This document shows positions 1 through 11,850 of a stretch of 64,000 nucleotides of DNA, piece by piece. Within the stretch, counting starts at the first letter, position 1. The number at the start of each line of letters is the position of its first letter. The stretch is from Charina bottae. Lineage: Eukaryota; Chordata; Lepidosauria; Squamata; Charinaidae. The notes below the pieces were generated by a model that saw only the letters and a program-made list of their open reading frames with translations, was not told the DNA's origin and ran no database searches. The DNA is taken from NCBI GenBank assembly GCA_023362775.1, contig JALMGJ010000029.1, forward strand, positions 3,846,768 to 3,910,767. Reading direction: 5' to 3'. Both the position numbers and the translations under genes were made by a program.

Positions 1-2780
1 TATTGTGGTACCTAGCAAATCCTCTTTTCTAAGTGCTTTATGCTGTTTGTGAAAGACTGAAAAATGACTTCCCAGCCTGCACTGGTAGATTTCGGTGGAA
101 TCCTTCATTGCCTGTTGTTCATTGGATTCTGAGTGGAAATGATCGAACCCTGAACAATTTCACATGTTGGTTATTTGTCCACATAAATAGAATTCAGTCA
201 GGAATGGCAAATCCAATCTGGAATTTTCACTGACCTCCAGAATCTTCATAGGAGCCATTCTTCACTCCTTTATGCAACAAAATCTCTGATATCCATCAAG
301 CACTAAGCTTGCTTCCTAAATAAGCTTGTTTCCTTTGCAATAAAATATCTTAGCAATCTTCATGAGAATCGATACTGAGGCTGGACGACTGAAAGCTAAT
401 TAGTTGCTGAATACTATCCACGGAGGAACAGTTTACCCAATCACTAGAATTAAACAATTAAACAATTTCCTGGACTGTAATTCTAGTATGGTTTATTTCT
501 ATCATACTCACCTGATAGAATCTGATATTTGCAAATAGAAGAACAATCTATAAATATTTAAAATAAATATACTGTATAAAAAAAGCTTCCTCAAATAAAC
601 TTGCTTCCATAATCTGGAATTTGGTGCAACCTGGATTAATCTATGGTTATGCTCTATCTGAGCTTCCATTGTTAAAATTTTGAGTGTTTTGAGCCTCAGG
701 TATTCTAAGAGATTTGATTTTCTTGATTTTCCTTTTCAACTTTCTTTTATCCATTTCCTTCGTTCTAAATAAGAGTTTCCCAATTATGAATTCAAGTGTG
801 ACAATGTTGGACCAGTGATGGCTGTAAAATGGGGCTTTGGGGACTCAGGAGAATGATAATGAGGGCTCCAAATTCACCATGGGGATGGATTACCACATTT
901 CTAAGTTAAATACATATTATGATCTAAAGATCTGACGGGGGGGGGGGGGAGATCATTAATTCCAGAACTAAGTTTTTCTAACTACATTGCTATCCCAGTC
1001 AATTGCTCACTTACATATACATTTAATTTGATAGAAATAAGAACAATATGCTGGCAACCACACAAATGTTTATAAAACAAGCAAAGTTAAGTATAACTTT
1101 ACTTATTTATTTTGGTGTACAAAACACTGAATGCCTCTGATTCAAGAAAGTTATTTATTGTACAACCAAGGTTTGGGAGAGAAGGCAATAGATCCTTCTG
1201 CATATCTCATGCAAGCAAGCAATCTTTCTTGTTCTAAAAATCTATGTTCTCTGTAATGTTGAAAGGTGCAGTCAACCAAAAACCTGCCTTCTACACCCTT
1301 CTCTTGCTTAGCTGGAGAAATTATATTCTGATGTCTTTCCTGATGCAAAATGTTAACCTTTGCCAAGTACATTATACAGTAATTAAAAGCAGGCCTAGAT
1401 CCTTTATCAATCAAGTTGTTAAAAGATATTATAGAGGACAGATGCTATTTCAAGCTAAGATGAAAGCTTCACATTATCGTGCTCACAATTTATGTGCTCG
1501 AAGGTTCTATAACCAGAGTTAAACACAAGGGGTTCTTTTTAAAAAGTAAACTTGTTTGAAAAAGGAGAACTTGCTCCCTGCTTGCAATTAGTAGGTGAAA
1601 AGCCATCAAAAGAATTTCACCAGTGTCTGCCTCTTTCAGGAGGAATGTTCAGCGGGTCGCCGATAGGTGGAGCACCTTGAGGAGAGCAAGGAGTAGCTGC
1701 CATTGAATAACCATCACTATTTCTCTAGGGACCAAATCACTCTAAAAAGTGATTTAAAAATTGAATGACAAATAGGAAGCAGCAGTCAGAAGTCCAGGTT
1801 GTAGAGAAGAAAAACAAACAATTCAGACTACATGACCTTTTAATTTAAACCAAAAATAAAGGAAGGATGGAAGCCTATTTTTCACCTACAGAATGCAAAA
1901 AAAAAACAAAAAACCAAACTCTTGGAAATAATTCCATCAAATAGAATGTTCTGAAAGTAGAAAAAAACTATTTGATGCTAAAATGTTTAATTAAGCAATT
2001 TACTGTATTTGCTATGTGCACTTAAAAAGCAACCCTTTTCATTTTATGATCAGGTCTTAAAAGGATTTAAAACATATATATATTCCCCCCACCCTTTTGT
2101 CCCTGAAGTTTGCTATAAATAAATGTAAAAATAGCAGCTACAGAACCATACATAATAATTAAAAAAATAAAGAAACTCATTGGTTATTATTCTTAGTATG
2201 TTGTGGATATATTGTGAGACAGCTAGAACAAAGCCTAGTTTCACCTTCAAAGAGAGTTCGTGGCATTCCGAGATGTTTTTTAAAACATATCCTTGACTCT
2301 TGGGAGTTTCGTTAACTTTCTTCCTGTGAATGAAAATATCCTACAAAAGACTATTATGATTTCTTAATGGCCCTGGCATCCATGTCCCATTTGGCAACTC
2401 AACAACAAATCTGTGAAGAATACACTTTTGGAAGCTTCGTGGGAACAGGTCCATATAGAGAAAAACAAAGTGTAGGGTTCAAGGACTTTCCTGAAGACTC
2501 TGATGAAGTGGTTGCAGACATGTTGCCTACTCAGAACAGGCAAATGCTTCCCAATTTACATTTATTTATACAGATAAAATAAATATTGTAACAGCATGAC
2601 TGCTTCTCTTTGAACTCCAAACTGTAGAACCTCCTTGCTCTGGATTCCTATCCTATCCTATCCTACCCCTGCAATTCAGTGCAGGTTCGGAACAGGGACA
2701 GTGGATGCGATCCAGCTCCCCCCCCCCACAGTTTCCAATTGTTTGAAGATAGTTTAATCTGTTATAGCTGACAAATGGCA
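1..2780. other. Unique AT-rich intergenic DNA
   Basis: No gene or classifiable repeat is seen. The only local structures are a run of 13 G at 937-949, a short TATCC tandem near 2647-2666 and a C run at 2719-2726. The open frames of 60-92 codons here show no domain, no codon pattern and no splice context that I recognise, so I treat them as chance. Confidence 0.6.
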
Positions 2781-2787
2781 AGCTTAA

Positions 2788-3098
2788 AAAAAGGTAAAGG
2801 TTCCCCCCGCACATTTGTGCAGTCGTGTCCGACTCTAGGGTCATCTCCGTTTGTTAGCCGAAGAGCCAGCGTTGTCCGAAGATGCTTCCACGGTCATGTG
2901 GCCACATGACGCGCGTGGAACGCTGTTACCTACCCACCGAAGTGGTACCTATTCATCTACTTGCATTTGCATGCTTTCGAATTGCTAGGTTGGCAAGAGC
3001 TGGGGCGAGTGTGGGAGCTCACTCCGCACGCAGGGCTAGGGATTCGAACCTCTGAACTTGCGATCTTCCGATCGACAAGCCTGGCGTCTTACCCGCTG
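2788..3098 (-). repeat. tRNA-derived SINE, ACCTTT-tail family, head trimmed
   Basis: This is a copy of the dominant SINE family of the window. Reading on the minus strand it has a tRNA-like head with B box, a central body that includes an ATGCAAATGCAAG stretch, a LINE-like 3' part ending with a GAGTCGGACACGACTGCAC-type segment, and the tail ACCTTTACC. It is flanked by an 8-bp direct repeat, AAGCTTAA, at 2780-2787 and 3099-3106. The first dozen or so bases of the head (normally the GGGGGCGTGGTGGC start) are missing. A short deletion removes the GGGCCGGTGC part of the body. Confidence 0.9.
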
Positions 3099-3106
3099 AA
3101 GCTTAA

Positions 3107-4420
3107 GAGGGTAAGCTATTATAACGTTAGCCTCCTGGAATAATATGATTGATTTTCTAAAATAAAAAGTACAATAAAAAAACCCTCTTACATAAAATTA
3201 AATGCCACTGATTATAGTCTAATATGCAGTACCAGAAATGAACCATGTTTGCTTGTGGCTGATGTAGAAATGCTTGCACGTTATGTCACTGACCTGATAG
3301 CCAAGCATCTTGATCCATGTACCAGTTGATGCAGATGGTTCTGCCTACACTTATACTGAGCCTCCAGTTCCATCGTGCGTGTGGCACTATGTCCAGGTCT
3401 TGTTTTCTAAATCCATTTCAGTTTAAACAAGGTTGACGGGTTTATGATGACATCAGAACACAATAAATTTGATAGGTTGTAAGTACATCACAATACCCTT
3501 TTGTATTTCATTTTATATATATTTCACTTGATTCCCAGCTGGGAAATATAACAAATATCATTATTATTATTGTTGTTGTTGTTGGGTGTCCATGGGAGGG
3601 GTGGGACATGCAACACATGTAAAAAAAGGGCAGGGTTTGTTGATACAGTGATGACCACCGTATTGACTTTCTTGACACACATATTATACAAAATAAGCAT
3701 TTTATTATAATTGTATTATTTTGTGAATCTCCTAGATGAGTTACAAAATCCGCCCATAAAATAATAGTAGGAATTCTTCAGTTGCTTATTATGCTGTGCC
3801 AAATCTTTACCAGAATATTAATATTACTAAAAAACAATTTTAATCACGATTAATGGATTTCCCCTAGGGGGTATTTCACTGGGAGTAATCATATAATGTG
3901 TGTAGAGCAGTACATTAAAGATGCCGATAAACTATTCCATTCAAGTTAAGAACTGAATGACAATCTGTGGTTGAATTGTAAAGAACTGTACTTGGTTTTC
4001 ACTAATAGGAACGTTTCATTCCCAGTCCTTTAGATCATAGTCTTCTACATCCTTCAGACCAGCTACTTGTGAAGCCATGCTCTTTGAAATGGGGCCATGC
4101 GCTATTATGGCAGTTCCTTTTGTGCTTTTGGGAGCTTGCAAATGTCTTAACTGAACTGTTCTCATTTTTAAAAAAAGGTTGAACTTTTCCTTCATATGGC
4201 TTCACCATAAGCCTTTGATTATAAAATCTATTGAGGGCCTTATTTATCCATCTACCATTCTCCCCCATGGATCAATCTAGACAACTCAGATTGCAGTGTG
4301 TCACAAACTTTGGAAAAGTAGTTATAGATCAAATGGCTTTGGATGACTCACCGTGGTTGCTATTATCATAATGTCCAAGGCCCACATCACTTAACAGTTC
4401 TTACTTGACAGCTCCCCCTT
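3107..4420. other. Unique intergenic DNA
   Basis: Nothing identifiable apart from a short ATT/GTT triplet run near 3560-3583. A 77-codon frame on the minus strand around 4035-4268 has no recognisable features. Confidence 0.5.
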
Positions 4421-4424
4421 GTGA

Positions 4425-4560
4425 GGTATAGAAGTGTCATTATCTCCATTTTCCAACAAGCCCAGTCATAAGTGGTTTTGCTAAAGGTCATACAAGAAGA
4501 TTGCTAGCAAAGCGGATAATTGGAAATTTGTTCGCCACATCCCCAGGCTGAAAACTTAGC
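4425..4560 (+). repeat. Possible ancient MIR/CORE-type SINE fragment
   Basis: The order of motifs (TGAGGTA, then CATTATCTCCATTTTCC, then a gap and CATAAGTGG..TTGC..AAAGGTCATACA) matches the conserved middle of MIR-like tRNA SINEs of amniotes, which read through a 'cattttacagatgagg' and 'aaggtcacacag' region. It is diverged and has no visible ends, so the assignment is tentative. Confidence 0.4.
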
Positions 4561-4994
4561 TATTAGTCTCTTCCTCTACCTGTCAGTTTACTCTACTGTA
4601 GGGTTGGATGAAACCTATGCCTTCATTTCCCCAGATATTTAGAATTTTGCATGTGCTGGCAAGGAATATTTGGGACACCAAAATGACAAAATCTTTGTGT
4701 TTGACTTTAGTCAATCACTGTTTTAAAATATCTAATCCAGATCTAACCGATTGTAGAATGTCTTCTCCTATAAGTGTAATGCCTTGAATAATTAAACAAA
4801 TAATTAAAAAAAACTGATTTAAATCATATCTGATCATTAATCCTGCTTGTATTGGTAGCTTTTCTTTGTGTGTGTGTGAAAAGTATATTCTTATTTTACA
4901 ACGCGGTTTCCTATATAATTGCTTAGGAGTGATTAAGTCCAAAAGAACTGTGGCCAGGGAGGTACCTGCTGCAATCTGGTCTTTTGTGGTGCTT

Positions 4995-5396
4995 TTTGTT
5001 AACCCCAAACAAGGGGAAATGATAAAATAAATAAAAAATAAAATTAAATAAAATTAAATAAAATTAAAATAAAATAATAATAAAATAAAATAAATAAAAT
5101 AAAATAAAATAAAATAAAATAAAATAAAATAAAATAAAATAAAATAAAATAAAATAAAATAAAATAAAATAAAATAAAATAAAATAAATAATAAAATAAA
5201 ATAAAATAAATAAAATAATAAAATAAAATAATAAAATAAATAAAATAAATAAAATAAAATAAAATAATAAAATAATAAAATAATAAATAAAATAAAATAA
5301 AATAAAATAAAATAAAATAATAAAATAATAAAAACAAAACAAAACAAAAAACAAATAAATAAAATAAAATAAAATAAAATAATAAAATTTTATTAT
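4995..5396 (+). repeat. L2-type LINE tail expanded into an AAAAT pentamer tract
   Basis: The segment TTAACCCCAAACAAGGGGAAATGATAAAATAAATA resembles the common 3' end of L2/CR1-type LINEs of this genome (GGTCCCC..GGGGAGATGGGCGGTATAAAT). It runs straight into about 360 bases of AAAAT/AAATA units, with AAAAC units near 5331-5350. The three long minus-strand frames across it are simple-repeat translations rich in Phe, Ile, Leu and Tyr, not proteins. Confidence 0.7.
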
Positions 5397-5770
5397 TTTT
5401 CTGTACTGTTGCATTAAAAATTACAGATTGACAGCAAGTTTTGGACAGATTCTGGAGCTGCATGTTGCCCAACTGTCTCAGCTTATGCACATCTGTCTTA
5501 GATTGACATTCTGCTAGAACAAGTATGCCAGCTTTTCTGAACCAAGAAGTGATTTTGGAAATTTGAGAACATGTTAAGGGTAGTTTCTCAACTACTAGGA
5601 GGAAGAGGAAGAGCAGGAAGAGGAGTAAGTATTTCATGGCAGCTTACAATACTTTAAATTACAATTTAGAGAAACATGATTGCTCAGATGAAACCATATA
5701 AAGGACATCTGGAGGAAAAAGAAAACCAAGAACAGCAACAAACACCCTAACCCCAAGCTTGAGAACAGAG

Positions 5771-6353
5771 CTAGATCTTAAGAGCCTTCTGGAACCCTAA
5801 TAGAGTGGGCACCATACGTATCTCCGGAGGGATGCTGTTCCAGAAGGCAAGGGGCAGCAACAGAAAGAGTACACTTCCTTGGTCCCGCAACATGACGACA
5901 TTTAACTGAAGAGACCAGGAGACCCACTTGGCTGAATTGTACTGAACAGGCAGAAACAATTGGAGACAGGTGGTCCCTCAAATAAGAAGACCCCAGGCCA
6001 GAAAGCACTTTACGGGTGATGACCAGCACCTCGAATTGCCAAAGTAATCAGTGCTGCTCCTAAAGCAGAGATGGCATGTGGGCACAATGACAAACACCCA
6101 TTACTGCCTGCACCTCTGCATTTTGGATCAGCCGTGGCTCCCAGATGGTCTTCAAGGGCAGCCCCAGATAGAGCACATTGCAATAGTCCAGTTGGGAGGT
6201 GACAGGGCATGAGGGACTGTCTGGATGGTCTCCCAGGTGAGGAAAGGGCACAACTGGCACACAAAATGGACCTGTGCAAAGCCCTCCTGACCACATCTGC
6301 TCCCTGTTCAGTAAGCAATGGTTGTGAGTCCAAGAGGTCTCCACAAATATCAC
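5771..6353 (-). pseudogene. L2/CR1-type LINE reverse transcriptase C-terminal remnant
   Basis: On the minus strand, pieces of a LINE polyprotein appear in different frames: a stretch with DYCNVLYLGLPLKTI (position about 6200-6140) and further on GLGSSYLRDHLSPI (about 6000-5950), then a block equivalent to the ALWN..PPE..R region (about 5860-5800). The same order occurs in the better copy at 15.1-16.3 kb (DYCNALYMGLPLRSI, then LHGIGP). Frame changes show it is dead. Both ends are truncated and no tail is attached. Confidence 0.8.
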
Positions 6354-6359
6354 CTTTGG

Positions 6360-7140
6360 AAATACAGGTTATGCTTGAAGTGTGTTAGTTTACCATTTGT
6401 TTTTTTTTTAAAAAAACATAAAACTAAAAAAATGGCTCAACAGGAAGGTATACTCTATTACATGACAAATATTATTGCTGGGTAATTAATATAAAGAAGA
6501 ATGATAAGAGAAGATCAAATCAAATCGAAACTTACCAAGCTGAATCCTGCCTGGAGTCTTTTACCTTCTCAGGTACAGTATATTCATCTCTCCTCTCACA
6601 TTTGCTGAGTTGAATGAGAAAATTAATATTCTGTAACAGGATCTCTGTATGCATGCATAAAGGTATTTCTGTTTGTGTGTATATGCCAAAATAACCTAAT
6701 GGTATCAAAGAAAATGCTAAAGCAATAACAGCTTATCCACGATGTTCGAGATGGCTACCTCTGGATCCCATGCCCATGCCAGATTGGTAGAGAATATTAC
6801 ATAGATTTAGGACTGAATTCATGTTATAGAATGTGATGATATACTGAAAATGTGGAATATTGCCTATGTAGAACATTGAGTGCAGAATTACAAATAGTTT
6901 GTAAATAGACTTAACAGTTTTAACCAGCAGCAAAAAGAAATTCCTACATAAATCTTTGTCACTCAAACCAGGTATGGTTTCTTCCTCCCCTTCCACCCAT
7001 AAAGTTTTACAAGAATGCTAGAAACAGAAGAATAATATAATACAATACAAGAAACAGCATGGTGAGAAGAGGAGTAATTGACTTTAACCGCATTAAGCTT
7101 AGCATAACACTTCTTGTTTACCTGAAAAAGCAAAGAAAAT
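6360..7140. other. Unique intergenic DNA
   Basis: AT-rich sequence without identifiable repeats or coding signal. Confidence 0.5.
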
Positions 7141-7148
7141 TATTTGAG

Positions 7149-7237
7149 TCTCTATCTCTATCTCTCTATCTCTCTATCTCTCTATCTCTCTATCTCTCTA
7201 TCTCTCTATCTCTCTATCTCTCTATCTCTCTATCTCT
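7149..7237. repeat. (TCTCTATC)n microsatellite
   Basis: About 89 bases of a regular 8-base unit, TCTCTATC, with very few irregularities, followed by unique sequence. The open frame crossing it (repeating Ser-Leu-Tyr) is a by-product of the repeat. Confidence 0.95.
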
Positions 7238-8040
7238 TGTTGACAGTGAATGAAATGCATGCATATTCCAAATACCTAAGGCTTAGGAGAATTGATTTTT
7301 TTTTCATGCACACGTACTAACGCTTGACATAGGCATTATGCTCAAACATTGGGATCCAATGTGCACCAGCTAAGTTAATTTATAAGAGTCTTGTTTGTCA
7401 GAAGGAAAAGAAAAAGAAAAGAAAAACCAATAAAGAGGAAGAAACCCGGCTTGGAAAACTCCAGATGCTATTACAATAGCTTCAGGTGTAAACAACAGCT
7501 GCTCAAGCAAGATAAAATTCTGCTTTAATGACCTATGAAGACAACTTTAATGGAAATGGGATAAACACATTTCAGATCATTTGGGCAAACTTAAAACTGG
7601 AGTGTGAAATCTCTTAAGGAGTCTACACTGTAATGGCTTTTACCTGCTATTTCCTGAAGGTAATCTCTGACAGCTGTTCTTATTGCCTCTAGTAAACAGT
7701 CAGTCAAATCAAAAGAATACTCCTAAAAAGGATGGTACAAAATTTCTAATATATTGGTTGTGAACAAGCTCTAGTACAATCACAGGAGTGCACACATGCA
7801 CAGGTACACAACAATCATAGAAAGCTTTGCATTCAAGCCAAATTTAGATTTGCTTATGTGACATCATATAGCACAAATATCCGGATCAGGATTTAAGGTA
7901 TGGACTAACCACTAATCAGGGACTGCTTTTCACATTAACAATTCTGCAGTCCCCCTTCCTGAAATGGATGGGGCCAGACTGGAAAATGGGTATAGCTAAA
8001 ATCAGAGAAGATGATTTGGGTTCTTCTTTCTCCAACCAAG
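7238..8040. other. Unique intergenic DNA
   Basis: Nothing recognisable. A short purine run (AAAGAAAAAGAAAAGAAAAA) lies near 7405-7427. Confidence 0.5.
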
Positions 8041-8074
8041 ATTGGAGCTCTATTTGGTCCCAACGAGAACTAAC

Positions 8075-8182
8075 TATATATATTTCTATAATTCTATAAT
8101 TTCTATAATTCTGTTGTTATAATTCTGTAATAATTATAATATCTATAATAATTATAATTCTATAATTTCTATAATTCTATCC
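8075..8182. repeat. AT-rich degenerate tandem of TATAATTCTATAATTTC
   Basis: Repeated TATAATTCTATAATTTC-like units with interruptions cover about 110 bases immediately before a SINE insertion. It looks like a decayed minisatellite. Confidence 0.7.
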
Positions 8183-8237
8183 TATTTTTTTCATCATCAT
8201 TCTGGGCTTGCTTAGGATGCAAACAAGAAACTCTCAG

Positions 8238-8540
8238 AGGCTTGTCGATCGGAAGATCGCAAGTTCGGAGGTTCGAATCCCTAGTCCCGCGTGACGGAGT
8301 GAGCTCCCGCACTCGCCCCAGCTCTTGCCAGCCTAGCAATTCGAAAGCATGCAGATGCAAGTAGATTAATAGGTACCACTTTGGTGGGTAGGTAACAGCG
8401 TTCTGCGCGCGTCATGCAGCCACATGACCATGGAAGCGTCTTCGGACAATGCTGGCTCTTCGGCTAACAAACGGAGATGAGCACCGGCCCCTAGAGTCGG
8501 ACACGACTGCACAAAATGTGCGGGGGGAACCTTTACCTTT
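8238..8540 (+). repeat. tRNA-derived SINE, ACCTTT-tail family, 5'-truncated
   Basis: The copy starts inside the tRNA-like head (AGGCTTGTCGATCGGAAG), keeps the B box (GGTTCGAATCC), the body and the tail, and ends in GGGGGGAACCTTTACCTTT. It belongs to the subfamily with CGTGACGGAGTGAGC and CACTCGCCCC. The first 30 or so bases, including the A box, are missing, and I found no clear target duplication. Confidence 0.9.
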
Positions 8541-8654
8541 TACTAGGCTCATTTAGGAAGCCAAAAGTACCATTTCCTTGTTGCTGCCAAGAAAACTACA
8601 TATACATTTCCACAAAGGCGCCAGGAGTCAAGCTCAGTTTGAAGGCTTCTTTCA

Positions 8655-8835
8655 TTACCATTACCATTACCATTATTTTTACAATTATTCTTATTAACCC
8701 TCATTATTCCCTTCATCGTTATTTTTGTTATCATTGCTGTAATAATCATTACTTGCAGTACTCTCATTTTCACCATTATTATGATTACTAGCAGTATTGC
8801 TGTTATTATTATTATTATAGTCATCATCATTATCG
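8655..8835. repeat. CCATTA / ATT / ATC low-complexity cluster
   Basis: Imperfect CCATTA units give way to ATTATT and CATCAT triplets. The Asn/Asp-rich or Ile-rich open frames on the minus strand across it are translations of the repeat. Confidence 0.7.
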
Positions 8836-8839
8836 TCAG

Positions 8840-9712
8840 CACAAGTAAGAGTCAAGCTAAAGTCTGCTGTGCTTCCTGACTGCATCCATAGCTATCGAAA
8901 ACTTGAACTCACCATCTTTTGACACAATGGGTACCTGAAATCATTTTTGTTATAATCAAGATGTGCTTGTTAACTGAGAAGGCTGGCAAGTAGCAAGATT
9001 TGTACATGATCATTTATCTTTTTGAGGGATTGTATTTGAATAGGGCAGGGGGCAGAGCTTCATCAACACTTTTAATAGATTTTCTTCCAACTACGTGGTG
9101 GACATTTGTCACTAAAACTTGGAGGCTGGCCACGTTACCAGCAATCCATGTGCAGACGAATTATTAGGAGAGGCCAACAATTTCAGAAAGAATTTGGAGA
9201 ATTGAGTAGATGTCCCTGGAGGGCTGCTTACCCATGACTGAAAGAAGGAACCATAAAAAAGATTAAAATGGAGTGGAAGTGGAGAGTCTAAGAGGGGGAA
9301 AGTACAGCACATGAAATGTGGAAATAAAATTTCCTCTGTTAAAAATAAAAATAAAAACATATGAAGAAAATCAGACTGGAAAGTTTTTGAGTAATACTCG
9401 GTACAAATAGATTTCCTGTAATTTCTGGTGTTTCAACGGTACTAATTTATGTCCTCCACATTTTTTTAACATTCCTGATATTACTAAACTTCATAAGTTG
9501 AAATATAATATGGGAATGTTCTTTTTAGATAACATTGTTCTTGTTTATTGTTTGGTTATTAAATCAGCACCTTAAATTATTTTCTGCTATTTTACCCAAG
9601 AGGCTCAGCCTCATTGTCATCTCCTTTGTTCATCTCATTTTATGGAATATAATATTGTACAGCAAAGATGATGAGTTGCATCAGAACTGCTGGAGACATT
9701 TAACAGCTCTTC
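8840..9712. other. Unique intergenic DNA
   Basis: No repeat or gene recognised. Confidence 0.5.
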
Positions 9713-9724
9713 TTTTCTATATCA

Positions 9725-10049
9725 GGGGGCATGATGGTTCAGCGGGTAAGACGCCAGGCTTGTCGATTGGAAGATCGCAAGTTCGGAGTTTCGAATCTCT
9801 AGTCCCGCGTGACGGAGTGAGCTCCCGCACTCGCCCCAGCTCTTGCCAACCTAGCAATTTGAAAGCATGCAAATGCAAGTAGTTGAATAGGTACCACTTC
9901 ATTGGGAAGGTAACAGCGTTCCGCGCGCGTCATGCGGCCACATGACCGTGGAAGCGTCTTCGGACAACACTGGCTCTTCGGCTAACAAATGGAGATGAGC
10001 ACCAGCCCCAAGAGTTGGATACGACTGTGCTGGGAAACCTTTACCTTTT
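9725..10049 (+). repeat. tRNA-derived SINE, ACCTTT-tail family, full length
   Basis: A complete copy: head GGGGGCATGATGGTTCAGCG with A box, B-box region GTTTCGAATC, body, and tail GGGAAACCTTTACCTTTT. A perfect 13-bp direct repeat, TTTTCTATATCAG, is present at 9713-9725 and 10046-10058 (its first T residues overlap the tail). This is a clean retroposition signature of the type produced by LINE machinery. Confidence 0.95.
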
Positions 10050-10484
10050 CTATATCAGCAAATTCCAAATTAATGGCAACAATATCCTCATTGACTCCTA
10101 TTGATATTCTCAGAGATTTTCTCAGAGTCTTGTCGTGAGCAAAGCTGGTTTGATTTAAAGATTGAAGAACTTTTATGATAAGGACAAATGGTCCAATATG
10201 GATCAAATGACCACATGTATGGACCACTGTTCAAATGAATGGCTAATCATCTATGCTCTTAACAATTTTTTGCACCAGCCATTAAGACTGCTGCAACTAG
10301 ACCAAAGACCAATTTTGAGTCACTCTTGCTACTGGGACTTTGACAGGGAAAAATACTGTATCTACCGTATATAATTGAGTATAAGTCCATCCACATATAA
10401 GATGACCTCAAAGTGTTTGTATGTTTTAATTTTCACAATTGGCTAATCTGTGGGTAATCCATGGATTATCCACTTTTCAAGGTA

Positions 10485-10751
10485 GGTAAAGGTAAAGGTT
10501 TTCCATTGCACAGTCGTGTCCGACTCTAGGGCCGGTGCTCATCTCTGTTTCTTAGCCAAAGAGCCAGCGCTGTCCGAAGACACTTCCGCGGTCATGTGGC
10601 CGGCATGATGCGTGCGGAACGCTGTTACCATCCCACCAAAGTGGTACCTATTAATCTACTTGCATTTGCATGCTTTTGAATTGCTAGGTTGGCAAGAGCT
10701 GGGGCGAGTGAGGGAGCTCACTCCGTCACGCGGCGCTCGGGTCTAGAGCAT
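10485..10751 (-). repeat. tRNA-derived SINE, ACCTTT-tail family, head lacking
   Basis: On the minus strand the copy begins at about the end of the tRNA-like part (CGTGACGGAGTGAGC) and runs to the tail AACCTTTACCTTTACC. An 11-bp direct repeat TTTTCAAGGTA at 10474-10484 and 10752-10762 brackets it, so the truncation arose at insertion and not by later deletion. Confidence 0.9.
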
Positions 10752-10858
10752 TTTTCAAGGTATTTTGGTTAAAAATTTGAGGGGCATCTTATCCATGGAT
10801 AGGCTCATACATGAGTATATAGGATATATGGGTATTTTTAAAAAGTATCACCATGCAT

Positions 10859-11010
10859 GAGCCAGTTTGGTGTAGTGGTTAAGGCACCAGGCTAGAAACC
10901 AGGAGATTGTGAGTTCTAGTCACCCAGCTAGCTTTGTGCCTAACGCAGGACTAGAACTCATGGTCTCCCAGTTTCTAGCCTGGGCCCTTAACCACCACAC
11001 CAAACTACAT
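10859..11010. repeat. Inverted pair of SINE heads (GAGCCAGTTTGGTGTAGTGG family)
   Basis: A second tRNA-derived SINE family is present here as a near palindrome. The head at 10859-10920 on the plus strand (A box TGTAGTGGTTAAGGC, B-box region GAGTTCTAGTC) faces the same head on the minus strand at 11010-10950. The 29-base spacer is the continuation of the minus-strand copy (..TTAGGCACAAAGC..). Arms are about 60 bases with several mismatches, so transcripts would form a long hairpin. Confidence 0.85.
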
Positions 11011-11264
11011 CTTGCTAAGGCTCCTTAAAAGTGCAGCATAGATGGTATAGAGCTCCCTTGCAATTGCCCGTATTATTTACAAGATACCATCTGCGAGACA
11101 GGAGGGACAGTCACAGACTGGATAACCAGCGTATAAAAGATATCTCAGTACACAGAAAGAGGGAGGGTGTGGGAAATGTTTCAGAAGGGACCCTCCTTAG
11201 TTTTCCAGAGAGTAATAGGAAAGGAGGAGAGAAATACTTTCAGTCTTGCATGATTCTGTTAATT

Positions 11265-11398
11265 TATTTATTTATTTATTTATTTATTGATATTGATATT
11301 TATACCCTGCCTATCCCCTCCCTAACGGAGGGCTCTAGGTGGCTTACATACACATATACATTTCAAGTTATACATTTCATGTTATACATTTTTTCAAT
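11265..11398 (-). repeat. L2/CR1-type LINE 3' end
   Basis: The sequence starts with a TTTA run (the tail, read from the minus strand as TAAATAAA) and continues with a degenerate version of the GCCGCCCAGAG..GGGGAGATGGGCGG-type 3' terminus (TATACCCTGCCTATCCCC..GGCTCTAGGTGGCTTAC). Only about 130 bases are kept. Confidence 0.65.
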
Positions 11399-11603
11399 TT
11401 AACCGTGCGCTAAGGGAAGGGGTAAGGGAACCGACTCTTCCGAGGCTACTTGGACTACAAGCCCCACAATGCCTTGTGTCGGAGCCGGCTGCCGACATCC
11501 TGTAGATAAAGCTACTTTTCCGGAATCCGTCATAGCCACCGCTGTTCCAAAGATCTTCCGTTTGGTGGGCGACCCCCGACAGGACGCCAGCAATTTTACC
11601 CAC
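11399..11603. other. GC-richer unclassified segment, possible LTR or DNA-transposon remnant
   Basis: This block is richer in CpG than its neighbours and contains GGACTACAAGCCCCACAATG, a motif style seen at ends of some DNA transposons and LTRs. It is joined directly to the tRNA-SINE fragment at 11604. On the far side of that SINE, 11770-11850 has AATAAAG followed by a CT-rich stretch ending GGGCTAACA, which could be the second half of the same element. I could not find matching ends. Confidence 0.35.
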
Positions 11604-11770
11604 TTAAGGTGGTACCCATTTATCTACTCGCAAAGCTTTCGAACTGTTGGGTTGACAGGAGCTGGGACGAGCAACGAGAGCTCACCTCGTTGCATGGGGA
11701 TTCGAACTGCCAACCTTCCGATCGGCAGTCTACAGCTCAGCAGTTTAACCCACTGAGCCACCGTGTCCCT
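11604..11770 (-). repeat. tRNA-derived SINE, related subfamily, 3'-truncated
   Basis: On the minus strand: head AGGGACACGGTGGCTCAGTG, B box AGTTCGAATCCC, body through GCGAGTAGATAAATGGGTACC, then an abrupt switch to unrelated sequence after CTTAAGTGGG. Compared with the main family the head differs (TGGGTTAAACTGCTGAGC in place of CGGGTAAGACGCCAGGC), so it is a sister subfamily that shares the body. Confidence 0.85.
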
Positions 11771-11850
11771 TAATGATGTAACCTTGCAATAAAGACAGAG
11801 CTAGTACGCCTGGTTGTGCTTCTTGTCTGGACTACCTCGCAGGGCTAACA

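Noticed and set aside
5044..5637. Minus-strand frames of 97-197 codons rich in Phe, Leu, Ile and Tyr
   Set aside because: They lie over the AAAAT pentamer tract and are its translation in several frames.
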